Shown here one piece after another: positions 18,842 to 28,092 of a stretch of 51,469 nt of DNA. The stretch comes from Kiritimatiellia bacterium. Its GTDB lineage: Bacteria > Verrucomicrobiota > Kiritimatiellia > RFP12 > UBA1067. Under the pieces are notes generated by a model. That model was not told the origin of the DNA. It did no database searches and saw only the letters and a list, made by a program, of their open reading frames with translations. The DNA lies in NCBI GenBank assembly GCA_024694365.1, contig JAILJX010000023.1, forward strand, positions 1 through 51,469, written 5' to 3'. How positions within the stretch are numbered: position 1 is the stretch's first letter; each line of letters starts with the position of its first letter. The translations under genes were made by a program, and so were the position numbers.

Positions 18842-19779
18842 AACTGTCTCTTTCCACAAACTGGTGCAACCGCCGCATGGAGTCGGGCGAAGAGATCGCC
18901 GACGCCGCTGCCGCCCTTGGATTCGATGAGCTCGAACTCGGCTTTCACACGTCCGTTCAGCAGGTCGCCGGCTTCAGAAACAGGCTTGACTCCATTCCTG
19001 TCGGTAGCGTCCATGCCTTCTGCCCCGTGCCAATCTCCGCGCCTCATGGACACCCCGAGCTCTACTCTCTCGCGTCCTTCGATCCCGAAGCGCGCGCTCT
19101 CGCGAGATTTCACATCGCAAAGAACATCGATTTTGCGGCGGACATCGGCGCCGATACCGTCGTCCTCCATGCGGGACGTGTGTGGTTCACTTCTTTTTTC
19201 CGCAGGAATTTCACCTCAGCCGTTCTGTGCGAGTCTCTCGAAAAGGCGAAGGGCAATGTTGCCGACAAAAAACACGCCAAGCTTCTCGCTCGCGCGATGA
19301 AACTGCGCCGCAGCCGCGGAGCTGAACTTCTCGAATTGTTCAAGGCCGAACTCGCCCCTCTCGTCCCTCTTCTGGAAAAGCGTGGTGTCGTTCTTGCGCT
19401 GGAGAACCTTCCTTATCTTGAGGGTTTTCCTGACGAATCGGAAATGGCGGCGCTCGCCGCGGAATTCTCTTCCTCTCCCGTAAAGGCGTGGTTCGACACC
19501 GGGCATCACCGTGTGCGCGAAATGCATGGGTGGCTCTCAGATGGATTCTCCTCCACCGTGCCAAATGAGGAGTTCTGGTCTTTCATACGCGGCATGCATC
19601 TGAACGATGTCGTGGACTTCAACGACGACCACCTTCCTCCCGGGGAAGGCAAGGTGGATTTCGCTGCTCTGGCACGGCTCGCAAGCGGCGTGAAGCATGT
19701 CGTCGTCGAACCAAATGCATCTGTCCGTACCGAAGCTCTTGCAAAGGGCGTGGCGCACATAAAATCGATATGGAAATGA
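18838..19779 (+). CDS. Sugar phosphate isomerase/epimerase-like TIM barrel
   Basis: A 313-residue protein of the xylose-isomerase-like TIM-barrel (AP endonuclease 2) family. Visible signatures are VVLHAGR, the LALENLPY strand with its metal-binding Glu, AWFDTGHH, and a late VVVEP strand. Enzymes of this family use a divalent metal to isomerise or epimerise sugars or sugar phosphates; the substrate cannot be read from sequence. GTG 18838 is preferred because its GTGA overlap with the holB stop indicates coupled translation and gives a clean barrel start (KLSLSTNW). An ATG at 18766 would add 24 unrelated residues inside holB. Confidence 0.75.
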   Translation: MKLSLSTNWCNRRMESGEEIADAAAALGFDELELGFHTSVQQVAGFRNRLDSIPVGSVHAFCPVPISAPHGHPELYSLASFDPEARALARFHIAKNIDFAADIGADTVVLHAGRVWFTSFFRRNFTSAVLCESLEKAKGNVADKKHAKLLARAMKLRRSRGAELLELFKAELAPLVPLLEKRGVVLALENLPYLEGFPDESEMAALAAEFSSSPVKAWFDTGHHRVREMHGWLSDGFSSTVPNEEFWSFIRGMHLNDVVDFNDDHLPPGEGKVDFAALARLASGVKHVVVEPNASVRTEALAKGVAHIKSIWK

Positions 19780-21074
19780 AAATGAACTGCACTGCAAAGG
19801 CGGCCGTCTTGGCCGCGACGATCGCCGTTTCGCTCTGCGTCGACGCGGCAAGGACTGTACGCGAAGAATGGGTCGCTCTTGCTGCCGATCTTGCGATCCC
19901 GGTTTTGAAGCCCATGTCCGAAGGCCGCCTACACGAGGTGTACAATACGGCCTCCGGCACGCTTGAGCTTTCCCCTTCGTGGGACGGACGCAACGTCGAG
20001 GTTTCCTATATGGAGGCTTTCGCCAGGCTTATGGCTGGTATCGCCCCTTGGCTCGCGCTGCCGGACGACGACACTCCCGAGGGAAAGCTCCGCAAGGAAA
20101 TCCGCGCCATGGCGCTCAAGTCCTACGCCAATGCGGTGGACCCCGCATCGCCCGACCGCTTGGGATGGGAGAAGGGCGGCCAGACTCTCGTCGACGCCGC
20201 ATATCTAGCCGAAAGCTTTTTCCGTGCCTGGGACGCATTGTGGGTTCCCCTTGACGACACCACCAAGGCGCGTTACCGCGAGGCGTTCGAGGGGCTGCGC
20301 AGGTATTCCCCTCCCTACCAGAATTGGGTGCTTTTCTGCTCCATGGAGGAGGCGTTCCTCATGAGGGCCCGCGGCAAGGTGGACGAATACCGTCTTCGCA
20401 CGGGCCTCTACAAGGCGGAGGAATGGTACGTGGGGGACGGATGGTATTCCGACGGACCATCCTTCGCCTTCGACTACTACAACGCCTACGTCATCCAGCC
20501 GATGTATTTCGAATGCGTGGAGGAGCTTGTGCGCGCGCGCAAGTGGCTTATCCCGTATGTCGCACCCGACGGGAAGCGCAGGAATGCCGGAGATCGTCTC
20601 AGGGATATCGTGAAGCGCATGCAGCGGCATTCTGCGATTCTTGAACGCATGGTGAGCCCCGAAGGGACTTATCCGGTGTTCGGCCGCTCGATTCCCTACC
20701 GCATGGCCGTGTTCCATCCCCTGGCTCTGCTCGCTTGGCGCAAGGAGCTTCCCGGGGAGCTTTCAGAGGGACAGGTCCGCTCCGCCCTCGATGCCGTCCG
20801 CCGCCGCATGTTCTCGGATCGCCGCAACTTCAACAAGGCCGGCTTTCTCACCCTTGGCTTCAATGGCGCCCTGCCTTCCGTAAGCGACCGTTACACGAAC
20901 AACGGCTCGCTTTACATAACTTCACTCTTCCTCCTGCCTTTGGGGCTGCCCGCCGATGACAGTTTTTGGACTTCCCCCGACGAGCCTTGGACATCGCTCA
21001 AGGCGTGGTCCGGGCAGCCTTTCCCAAAGGACCACAAGGCGCCCGTAAACCCTCTGCCGCTTTATTGGGAGTGA
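19776..21074 (+). CDS. Secreted DUF2264 family protein
   Basis: A 432-residue protein with an N-terminal signal peptide (hydrophobic CTAKAAVLAATIAVSLCVDA, cleavage near DAA). It matches DUF2264 (COG4289) throughout: the WEKGGQTLVDAAYLAESFFR block, GDGWYSDGPSFAFDYYNAYV, and the GTYPVFGRSIPYRM block. DUF2264 proteins are predicted alpha/alpha-toroid enzymes often found near polysaccharide-use genes; no reaction is established that I can name. Its start overlaps the preceding stop as ATGA (19776; ATGs at 19770 and 19782 are alternatives). A secreted putative glycan enzyme is unusual inside a tmk-holB-ribD operon. Confidence 0.8.
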   Translation: MKMNCTAKAAVLAATIAVSLCVDAARTVREEWVALAADLAIPVLKPMSEGRLHEVYNTASGTLELSPSWDGRNVEVSYMEAFARLMAGIAPWLALPDDDTPEGKLRKEIRAMALKSYANAVDPASPDRLGWEKGGQTLVDAAYLAESFFRAWDALWVPLDDTTKARYREAFEGLRRYSPPYQNWVLFCSMEEAFLMRARGKVDEYRLRTGLYKAEEWYVGDGWYSDGPSFAFDYYNAYVIQPMYFECVEELVRARKWLIPYVAPDGKRRNAGDRLRDIVKRMQRHSAILERMVSPEGTYPVFGRSIPYRMAVFHPLALLAWRKELPGELSEGQVRSALDAVRRRMFSDRRNFNKAGFLTLGFNGALPSVSDRYTNNGSLYITSLFLLPLGLPADDSFWTSPDEPWTSLKAWSGQPFPKDHKAPVNPLPLYWE

Positions 21075-21088
21075 TGGGAGTGGCACGC

Positions 21089-22102
21089 ATGAGACGCGTT
21101 CGCGGAGACTGCGAAGCGATGCTTCTGGCTCTCGATGCCGCGAAGAACGGCGAGGGGCACACAAGGCCCAATCCTCCCGTGGGAGCCGTCGTCGTGAAGG
21201 GCGGGCGCGTCATAGGCGTAGGCTGGCATGCCCGTTGCGGCGGTGACCATGCCGAGGTCGCCGCGCTGAAGGACGCCGCGCGGCGCGGAAAGTCCGTGAG
21301 GGGAGCCTCTCTTTACGTTACTTTGGAGCCGTGCTCGCGTCCGGGACGCGTCGGCGCCTGCACCGACGCCATTGCCGCCGCGAAGATTGCGCGCGTCGTG
21401 TATGCCATCCCCGACCCAAACCCCAGCAACCGCGGCAGGGCGAAGCGCGTCCTCGCCAAGGCCGGGATAGATTGCTCGTGCCTCAGGGACGCGGATGCGA
21501 CGCGTCTCGCCAAGCGTCTTGTCGCCCCGTTTGCCAAGCACGTCACGACCGGCATGCCTTATGTTACGGTCAAAGTGGCCATGTCTCTCGACGGCAGGAT
21601 ATGCGACGTCATGGGCGACGCCAAGTGGATATCGTCCGCCTCGGCACGCAGGATCACGGGCATGGAGAGGCTTAGGGCGGACGCAATAATGGTGGGCGCG
21701 GAGACCGTGAGGAGGGACGATCCTTCTCTCCTTCCGCATGAAGGATCCAATCCCGATCTCGTCCGCGTCGTCGTCTCCAGGTCGGGCAAGCTCCCGCGCG
21801 ATGCCAGGATATTCACGGATGGCGCGCCAAACAGGACGCTTGTCTGCGACGATGCGCGAAAGGCTCTGGAGACGCTCGGGAAGGCGGGAATCATGCACGT
21901 CCTTTGCGAGGGCGGGCTCTGCCTGGCGCGCTTTCTGGCGGACGAAGGCCTTGTCGATGAATGGATTTCCGTTCTATCGCCGGTCGCGATAGGCTCCCGG
22001 CCCGTATCCGCGCCTGCGAAGTTCAAACGCGCGGCTGTCGCGAACGTTCCCGACGGAGATGTGATCGTCCGCTGCGAATCCCTGCACCCCTCAAACGGGT
22101 AA
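21089..22102 (+). CDS. ribD: Bifunctional riboflavin deaminase/reductase RibD
   Basis: A 337-residue protein. The N-terminal cytidine-deaminase-like domain has the zinc motif His54-Ala-Glu56 and LEPC (Cys82) with Cys91. The C-terminal reductase domain begins near residue 155 (PYVTVKVAMSLDG). It converts the pyrimidine product of GTP cyclohydrolase II in two steps on the way to riboflavin. ATG 21089 has GGGAG eight bases upstream; GTG 21071 and ATG 21074 lie too close to it. No other rib genes are in the window. It is the last gene of the tmk operon. Confidence 0.92.
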   Translation: MRRVRGDCEAMLLALDAAKNGEGHTRPNPPVGAVVVKGGRVIGVGWHARCGGDHAEVAALKDAARRGKSVRGASLYVTLEPCSRPGRVGACTDAIAAAKIARVVYAIPDPNPSNRGRAKRVLAKAGIDCSCLRDADATRLAKRLVAPFAKHVTTGMPYVTVKVAMSLDGRICDVMGDAKWISSASARRITGMERLRADAIMVGAETVRRDDPSLLPHEGSNPDLVRVVVSRSGKLPRDARIFTDGAPNRTLVCDDARKALETLGKAGIMHVLCEGGLCLARFLADEGLVDEWISVLSPVAIGSRPVSAPAKFKRAAVANVPDGDVIVRCESLHPSNG

Positions 22103-22122
22103 TGCGCGGCGGGGGCATATTT

Positions 22123-22131
22123 TGATATAAT
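22123..22131 (+). promoter_or_regulatory. Extended -10 promoter of asd
   Basis: TGA precedes TATAAT (22126-22131), 27 bp before the asd start. No clear -35 hexamer. Confidence 0.55.
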
Positions 22132-22158
22132 ACACGCGTTTCTGAAATAAGAGAAAGA

Positions 22159-23175
22159 ATGAAAATGAAAGAGTACAAAGTCGGATTGGTCGGCGTCGGA
22201 GCCGTCGGCACTGAAATGATAAAGGTCCTCAAGGAGCGCAAGTTCCCCTGCGGCAAGGTTCACGTGTTCGCAAGCCGCGAGCGGGACGAGAAGATTCTTG
22301 ACGAAACGTATCACGTCATGCCTGCCACCGAGAAGTCTTTTGACGGCCTTGACATCGTCCTGTTCGCAGGCAAGACCGATGTCGCTCTCGCGCTCAAGGA
22401 CGCCGTAGTCAAGGCGGGCGCCAAGATGATCGACAACTCCCGCGCCTTCCGCCAGGATCCGGAAGTGCCGCTGGTCGTGCCGCAGGTGAACGCAGAGGAC
22501 CTCGATTGGAACAAGGGTGTTATCGCAAACCCCAACTGCACTACGGCCATAATGCTCGAGGCTGTGGCGCCACTCCACAAGGCGAAAGGTCTCAAGCGCC
22601 TCGTGGCTTCAACCTATCAGGCCGCTTCCGGCGCCGGCGCCCCGGGCCTTGCGGAGCTCGAGAACCAGATTCACGAGTATGCGGAAGGGAAGAAGCTCAC
22701 CGTGAAGGCTTTCCAGCATCAGCTGATGTACAATCTCATTCCCCACATCGACAAGTTCGACGAGACGAATTGGTATACGCTTGAAGAGCTCAAGATGCGC
22801 AACGAGGCGAGGAAGATGCTTCACCATCCCGATCTCAGGCTCAGCTGCACGTGCGTGCGAGTCCCTATTGCGCGCGCACACTCGGAGTCGCTGAATCTTG
22901 AATTCGAGAATGACATCACCCCCGAAGAGGCTCGCGAAATACTCTCCGGCAGCGAAGGCGTCCGTGTCGTCGACGATCCTCTCAACGGCGGCTACCCCAT
23001 GCCTCTCGATGCGACGGCCAAGTATGACGTGCTTGCCGGCCGAATTCGCCAGGACATCTCGCGCGACGACAAGAAGGGACTGGACATGTTCGTGTCCGGC
23101 GATCAGCTTCTCCGCGGCGCGGCGCTGAATGCCGTGGAGATAGCGGAGCACCTTATCAAGCGCGGACTCGTCTGA
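22159..23175 (+). CDS. asd: Aspartate-semialdehyde dehydrogenase
   Basis: A 338-residue NADP-dependent dehydrogenase. The N-terminal Rossmann motif reads GLVGVGAVG (residues 9-17), the catalytic nucleophile is Cys127 in NPNCTT, and the active-site base is His241 in RVPIARAHSE. It reduces aspartyl phosphate to the semialdehyde for lysine/diaminopimelate, threonine and methionine. The nucleotide loop has GVGAVG where many homologues have GATGAVG. A second ATG two codons in (22165) is possible. Aconitase follows after 11 bp. Confidence 0.93.
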   Translation: MKMKEYKVGLVGVGAVGTEMIKVLKERKFPCGKVHVFASRERDEKILDETYHVMPATEKSFDGLDIVLFAGKTDVALALKDAVVKAGAKMIDNSRAFRQDPEVPLVVPQVNAEDLDWNKGVIANPNCTTAIMLEAVAPLHKAKGLKRLVASTYQAASGAGAPGLAELENQIHEYAEGKKLTVKAFQHQLMYNLIPHIDKFDETNWYTLEELKMRNEARKMLHHPDLRLSCTCVRVPIARAHSESLNLEFENDITPEEAREILSGSEGVRVVDDPLNGGYPMPLDATAKYDVLAGRIRQDISRDDKKGLDMFVSGDQLLRGAALNAVEIAEHLIKRGLV

Positions 23176-23186
23176 AAGGGGAAACG

Positions 23187-25115
23187 ATGGAAAAGCCGCT
23201 CTGCGTCGCGTGGAAGATACTCTCCTCGCATCTTGTCGAGGGCGATCCTTCCGTGGATCCCGAACTCGGCATCCGCATCGATCAGACCCTGACGCAGGAC
23301 GCCACCGGGACGATGGCGTATCTGCAGTTCGAGTCTATGGGGGTGAAACGCGTAAAGACGGAGATTTCCGTCTCGTACGTGGACCACAACACGGTGCAGA
23401 TCGGCTTTGAAAACGCCGACGACCATGACTTTCTCCAGTCAGTCGCAAAGAAATACGGCGTCGTCTATTCGAAGTGCGGCAACGGCATCTGCCACCAGCT
23501 GCACCTTGAGCGGTTCGGGCGCCCCGGTTCCACTCTTCTCGGCAGCGACTCTCACACCCCGACGGGCGGCGGAATCGGGCAGATCGCCATCGGCGCGGGC
23601 GGAATAGATATCGCCGTCGCCATGGCCGGCGGCGCTTTCCACATCCCGGCGCCTAAAGTCCGCGCAATCGTCCTGAAAGGGAAATTGAGGAGGGGCGTCA
23701 GCGCCAAGGATGTCATTCTTGCCGTTCTTGCGAAGTACGGGACCAAGGGGAACGTCGGATGGATATTCGAGTATACGGGACCCGGCGTCAAGACTCTGGA
23801 CGTGCCATCGCGCGCGACGATAGCCAACATGGGCGCAGAGCTCGGCGTGACGACGAGCGTCTTCCCTTCCGACAATGTGACGAAGCAGTTTCTGGCTGCG
23901 CAAGGGCGCTCCAAGGATTTTTCCGAAATCCTGCCCGACAGGGGCGCTAAATACGACGACAGCTTCGAAATCGACCTTTCCAAGGTGGAGCCGCTCATGG
24001 CGGCCCCGCATTCCCCGGGGAACATCGTGAGCGTCAAGTCCATGAAGGGGACGAAGGTCAATCAGATAATGATCGGCTCGTGCACCAATTCGTCCTACCG
24101 GGACATACGGACCGTCGCGCTGCATCTCAGGGGAAAGCATGTCGCGGACGACGTAGAGGTCGGCATAGCGTGCGGATCGAGGCAGGTCATAAACATGCTT
24201 GCCAAGGACGGTTCGCTCGCGATGCTCCACTCCGCGGGATGCCGCATGTTGGAGAATGCGTGCGGATTCTGCATCGGCGCGCACATGAGCCCGAGAACCG
24301 GAGCCGTCTCTCTCAGAACCAACAACAGGAACTTTGAGGGCAGATCCGGCACGAAGTCCGCTAAGGTCTATCTCGTCTCGCCCGAAACGGCCGCCGCCAG
24401 CGCATTGACCGGCAAGGTTGAACTCCCGACGGAGAAGCCTGTCGCAGCGGTCCCCGCGCCGAAGAAGTTTCCTGTCGACGACTCCATGTTCCTTTACAGA
24501 TCGACAGCGGGCAAGGGCGTAAAGGGAACCGTGATCGTCCGCGGACCCAACATCGCACCCGTGCCCAAGGGCGTTCCGCTTGCCTCCGGGATCAAGGGCG
24601 TGTGCGCAATCAAGGTCGGGGACAAGATAACCACCGACCACATCATGCCCGCGGGGGCGAGGCTGAAGTTCCGCTCAAACATTCCCGAATACGCAAAATA
24701 CGTCTTCGAGCCGTGCGATCCGAAGTTCCACGACACATGCCTCGCCAACAAGGGGAAGGGCCTCGCGAACGTCATTGTCGCGGGCGAGAGCTATGGACAG
24801 GGCTCCAGCCGCGAGCACGCGGCGCTTTGTCCGATGTATCTTGGCGTGAAGGCGGTTTTCGCAAAGTCTATCGAGCGCATTCACCGCGCAAATCTGATCA
24901 ATTTCGGCATTGTGCCTTTTGTGTTTGCCGACCCCTCTGACTACTCTAAGATAGATGCCGGCGACGCGATTTCCCTGGCGGGAATGCGTGCGGCGGTCGA
25001 GGGCGACGGGCGGCTTGCCGTGAAAACCCCCAAGGGTGAAGTCATCCTTGAAACGTCTCTATCCGCGCGCGAGAAGCATATCCTGCTCTCAGGCGGTCTG
25101 CTGGCCTCCCTCTGA
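23187..25115 (+). CDS. Aconitate hydratase
   Basis: A 642-residue protein holding both aconitase halves in one chain. Ligands of the [4Fe-4S] cluster are Cys299 (GSCTNSS) and the Cys359/Cys362 pair (CGFC). The C-terminal swivel domain carries GESYGQGSSREHAAL with the active-site serine, and the KITTDHIMPAG linker is typical. It interconverts citrate and isocitrate in the TCA pathway. The single-chain form argues against isopropylmalate isomerase, which is normally two subunits; homoaconitase cannot be fully excluded. It shares an operon with asd, and AGGGGAAA precedes the start. Confidence 0.9.
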   Translation: MEKPLCVAWKILSSHLVEGDPSVDPELGIRIDQTLTQDATGTMAYLQFESMGVKRVKTEISVSYVDHNTVQIGFENADDHDFLQSVAKKYGVVYSKCGNGICHQLHLERFGRPGSTLLGSDSHTPTGGGIGQIAIGAGGIDIAVAMAGGAFHIPAPKVRAIVLKGKLRRGVSAKDVILAVLAKYGTKGNVGWIFEYTGPGVKTLDVPSRATIANMGAELGVTTSVFPSDNVTKQFLAAQGRSKDFSEILPDRGAKYDDSFEIDLSKVEPLMAAPHSPGNIVSVKSMKGTKVNQIMIGSCTNSSYRDIRTVALHLRGKHVADDVEVGIACGSRQVINMLAKDGSLAMLHSAGCRMLENACGFCIGAHMSPRTGAVSLRTNNRNFEGRSGTKSAKVYLVSPETAAASALTGKVELPTEKPVAAVPAPKKFPVDDSMFLYRSTAGKGVKGTVIVRGPNIAPVPKGVPLASGIKGVCAIKVGDKITTDHIMPAGARLKFRSNIPEYAKYVFEPCDPKFHDTCLANKGKGLANVIVAGESYGQGSSREHAALCPMYLGVKAVFAKSIERIHRANLINFGIVPFVFADPSDYSKIDAGDAISLAGMRAAVEGDGRLAVKTPKGEVILETSLSAREKHILLSGGLLASL

Positions 25116-25126
25116 TGGATTTACGG

Positions 25127-25174
25127 CCCCCGGTGGGGGATGGCCGCATGGCAGCGACCCATGGGCTGCCGGCC
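25127..25174 (+). terminator. Two adjacent hairpins after aconitase, no U-tract
   Basis: CCCCC-GGT-GGGGG (25127-25139) is followed by GGCAGC/GCTGCC (25150-25155 with 25165-25170), closed outside by GGCC/GGCC. They lie between the stop codon and the tagD promoter. No T-run follows, so termination would need another factor. Confidence 0.4.
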
Positions 25175-25181
25175 GTGGCGG

Positions 25182-25211
25182 TTGACGGGAGCAAACGGAA
25201 AATGTTATAAT
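25182..25211 (+). promoter_or_regulatory. Sigma70 promoter of the CDP-glycerol operon
   Basis: TTGACG (25182-25187), an 18-bp spacer and TATAAT (25206-25211) with TGT directly before the -10 box. It drives tagD and, with no further promoter visible, the two transferase genes after it. Confidence 0.68.
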
Positions 25212-25251
25212 AATTCAAAATTTGCTTATTTATCGAGATTTTCCGAACGCT

Positions 25252-25650
25252 GTGAAAAAAGTAATTACATACGGTACTTTCGATCTGTTGCATTACGGGC
25301 ATATAAATCTGCTCCGCCGTGCGAAAGAGTTGGGCGACTATCTTGTCGTTGTTTTGTCTTCGGATGAGTTCAACTGGGTCGAGAAGCACAAAAAATGCTA
25401 CTTCACATACGAGCAGCGCAAGCAGATGCTTGAGGCGATTCGCTATGTCGATCTTGTCGTCCCCGAAGAGAACTGGGAGCAGAAGAACACCGATGTCGAG
25501 AAATACGGAATCAGCGTGTTCGTCATGGGCGACGACTGGAAGGGGAAGTTCGATTTTCTCAAAGACAAGTGCGAAGTCGTGTATCTGCCTCGCACCCCTG
25601 AAATTTCGACCACCGAAATAAAGAAATCGCTCTCCGGAAAGGGGATTTAG
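25252..25650 (+). CDS. tagD: Glycerol-3-phosphate cytidylyltransferase
   Basis: A 132-residue nucleotidyltransferase matching TagD in length and motifs: YGTFDLLHYGH (His14 and His17 of the HxGH-type signature), RKQMLEAIRYVD, and ISTTEIKK near the C-terminus. It makes CDP-glycerol from CTP and glycerol 3-phosphate. GTG 25252 is preferred, as homologues start at this KKVITYGTFD; a TTG start at 25222 would add ten residues. Two CDP-glycerol-dependent transferases follow at once, so the operon holds both donor synthesis and use. This is best known from Gram-positive teichoic acids but also occurs in some Gram-negative capsules. Confidence 0.92.
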   Translation: MKKVITYGTFDLLHYGHINLLRRAKELGDYLVVVLSSDEFNWVEKHKKCYFTYEQRKQMLEAIRYVDLVVPEENWEQKNTDVEKYGISVFVMGDDWKGKFDFLKDKCEVVYLPRTPEISTTEIKKSLSGKGI

Positions 25651-25654
25651 ACAG

Positions 25655-28072
25655 ATGTGCGGATGCATCGGCTATGCACTCGACATTGTGCGGGCGCTCA
25701 AGCGGACGTTGATTGCGGCAAGGAAGACGGCGAAGGCCGAGCTGAAAATCGCTCGCGACACCAGGACGATACGCGAATCTCCTCTTTTTGACCCCCAGTG
25801 GTATCTCAAGAACAATCCTGACGTCGCTGCCTCCGGGCTGGATCCGGCAAGGCATTATCTCCTCTTCGGAGTAGGCAGCAACCGCAATCCGTCTCTTTCG
25901 TTCGTCAACGAGGAGTACTGGGCGCTACACCATGATGTCAGGACGGCAAAGCTCAATCCGCTTCTTCATTACGAGCGCTTCGGAAGGCGCGAGGGAAGGC
26001 AGATTTCTCTTACCGAGGTCAAAGAACCCGTTTTCCCGGACGGCGCTGAGGAATGCACCGTAAGTTTTGGGCGTTTTCCGCGAGTCCACGGGCGCACTGC
26101 GATCGTCGCATCCTATTTCGGTAAAGGAGTTATCCCTGAGACGCTGGTGTATTTGCTCAAGGGACTGAAGAAAGTTTCGGATAACATCATTCTCGTGGCA
26201 GACTGCCCTGTGTTTCCGGGAGAGACGGAAAAGCTTCGCGGAATCGTCTCTGTGGCGAAATTCCTGCGGCATGGACAATACGACTTCGGCTCATACAGAC
26301 GCGGGTTGGAGATTGCACGCGAAGAGGGGCTTGCAGGGGCGGAAGTCGCGGACGAACTCGTGGTCATGAACGATTCGAGCTACGGGCCCGTGTATCCGTT
26401 CGCCGAGACCTTCGGGACGATGGCGGGGCGGGATTGCGATTTTTGGGGGATGACGCCATACAGAGCCATTGGAGGTCTCCATCTCCAGTCGTATTTCTAT
26501 GTGTTCCGCAGGCCGGTCATAGACGGAGGAAAGCTTGATGAATTCCTTTCGCGAGTCGAGGGCCGTTTCGAGCGCGACAAGGTTATAGTCCTTTTTGAGC
26601 TGAGACTCACGGAGTTTTTGACGGACGCCGGCTACAGATGGGATTCGTATGTTCCGCTCGACGTGCTCGCTTCGGGCTCTCCGACAAAGAATCCCCTTAC
26701 GCTGTGCGGAAAGTACAGGATGCCTCTGCTCAAGGTCAAGGCCGTGGATGGCGACAGCAACGAGCCGATCGGGAAGGTTCTTTCGCTTGTTAGGAAAGTC
26801 AATCCGGAATTGGCTTCCATGATAAAGCCCAAGACTCTCGCGCGCACACATGAAAAGGTGTCGTACGAAAAACATCAAGCTTCCTTTCCGGAGAAATGCA
26901 GACGCCTTGCCGCCAAAATCTCGGCGGGAGGCAAGGCGAAGACCGTATTCTTCGTCTCCTCGTCCTCGATGTTCCCGGCGCGTCCGCTTTTTGATGCGAT
27001 GATGCGCGACGGTATGTTCGATCCCAGGATCGTAGTCATACCGGACTTGCGTTGGCACGATGGCGGACATCTGGACGCGATGGAGTCTTGCAGGGCGGAT
27101 CTTGCGACGACGGTTCCCGAAGAAAGGCTTTCGGTTGCGCAGATGGACGAGTTCGGGCAGTGGATAGATGTCCTTGAGTGTGCCGACATAGTATGTTATC
27201 CCTCGCCGTACGAAATGTCCAGCTTCCGCTACAATCCACGTTATGCCGTGGGTCGCGATTTTCTGCCCATCCACGTGAACTACGGCTATTACCGCTCAGT
27301 ATACGACCGCCATGTGATGGGCGGACAGAGCTACGCATACATGTGGAAAGCGTTTTTCGAATGCGAAGACACGCTCGCCGAGTATCGCGCCAATTCGGCG
27401 ATAGGGGGTGTCAACGGAGAGCTGGTCGGCTATGTGAAGATGGATGCCCTCGCTGCTGCCAGGAAAAATGCCCATCCCCGCAAGCGAATACTGGTCGCAC
27501 CGCACCATTCTGTAGAAGGAGGGACCAACAAGATGCTGTCTCTCGCCAATTTCATCCGGTATGCCGATTTCTTCATGTCCATGCCGGACAGGTGGCCAGG
27601 TATCGATTTCGTTTTCCGTCCGCATCCGTTTCTTTTCAAGATCATGTCGCGTCCCAAAATATGGGGGCCGGGGCGCGTCGAGAGATACGTCCGGGAATTG
27701 AAGTCCAAACCGAACGTGATATGGTCCGACGGGGGCGACTATTTCAGTGAGTTCGCTGAATCCGACGGCTGCATACAGGATTGCGGATCGTATCTCGTCG
27801 AGTATATGTATACCGGAAAGCCTTGCTGCTATATGCTCAAGTCGCCTGCTGATATCGACGTGAAATTCGCTCCTTTGGGCAGGAAATGCCTCGAACAGTG
27901 CTACATTGCGTATGATACCGACGCAATCGATTCGTTCATTCGCGATGTCATAGTCGGAGGGAACGATTCCAAGGCAAAGTCTCGCGCTGCCTTCGCCAAA
28001 ACCATCATGGTCAATCATCCTCATGCCGCGGAAGCGGCGCTTGCATGCATAAAAAGATCTGCAGGGCTTTAG
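25655..28072 (+). CDS. Fusion of RgpF-like rhamnan glycosyltransferase and CDP-glycerol glycerophosphotransferase
   Basis: An 805-residue three-part protein. Residues ~42-117 hold two copies of an FDPQWYLKNNPDVA-type motif (ending in an HYLLFG/HYERFG turn) often found in front of glycosyltransferases. Residues ~140-385 match the RgpF rhamnan-synthesis domain (DFGSYRRGL, VVMNDSSYGPVYPF, DFWGMTPYR, LQSYFYVFRR). Residues ~430-800 match TagF/TagB-type glycerophosphotransferases (HHSVEGGTNK, FVFRPHP, DCGSYLVEYMYTGKPCC). It should be cytoplasmic or membrane-peripheral, adding a sugar and a glycerol phosphate to a growing glycan. It starts four bases after tagD. The transferase half is a close paralogue of the next gene. 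Confidence 0.85.
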   Translation: MCGCIGYALDIVRALKRTLIAARKTAKAELKIARDTRTIRESPLFDPQWYLKNNPDVAASGLDPARHYLLFGVGSNRNPSLSFVNEEYWALHHDVRTAKLNPLLHYERFGRREGRQISLTEVKEPVFPDGAEECTVSFGRFPRVHGRTAIVASYFGKGVIPETLVYLLKGLKKVSDNIILVADCPVFPGETEKLRGIVSVAKFLRHGQYDFGSYRRGLEIAREEGLAGAEVADELVVMNDSSYGPVYPFAETFGTMAGRDCDFWGMTPYRAIGGLHLQSYFYVFRRPVIDGGKLDEFLSRVEGRFERDKVIVLFELRLTEFLTDAGYRWDSYVPLDVLASGSPTKNPLTLCGKYRMPLLKVKAVDGDSNEPIGKVLSLVRKVNPELASMIKPKTLARTHEKVSYEKHQASFPEKCRRLAAKISAGGKAKTVFFVSSSSMFPARPLFDAMMRDGMFDPRIVVIPDLRWHDGGHLDAMESCRADLATTVPEERLSVAQMDEFGQWIDVLECADIVCYPSPYEMSSFRYNPRYAVGRDFLPIHVNYGYYRSVYDRHVMGGQSYAYMWKAFFECEDTLAEYRANSAIGGVNGELVGYVKMDALAAARKNAHPRKRILVAPHHSVEGGTNKMLSLANFIRYADFFMSMPDRWPGIDFVFRPHPFLFKIMSRPKIWGPGRVERYVRELKSKPNVIWSDGGDYFSEFAESDGCIQDCGSYLVEYMYTGKPCCYMLKSPADIDVKFAPLGRKCLEQCYIAYDTDAIDSFIRDVIVGGNDSKAKSRAAFAKTIMVNHPHAAEAALACIKRSAGL

Positions 28073-28092
28073 GAATGGATGAAGGACAGCGA

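Noticed and set aside
23187..25115. 3-isopropylmalate or homoaconitate dehydratase
   Set aside because: Both halves are in a single 642-residue chain and no leucine-pathway genes are nearby; aconitase is the simpler reading.
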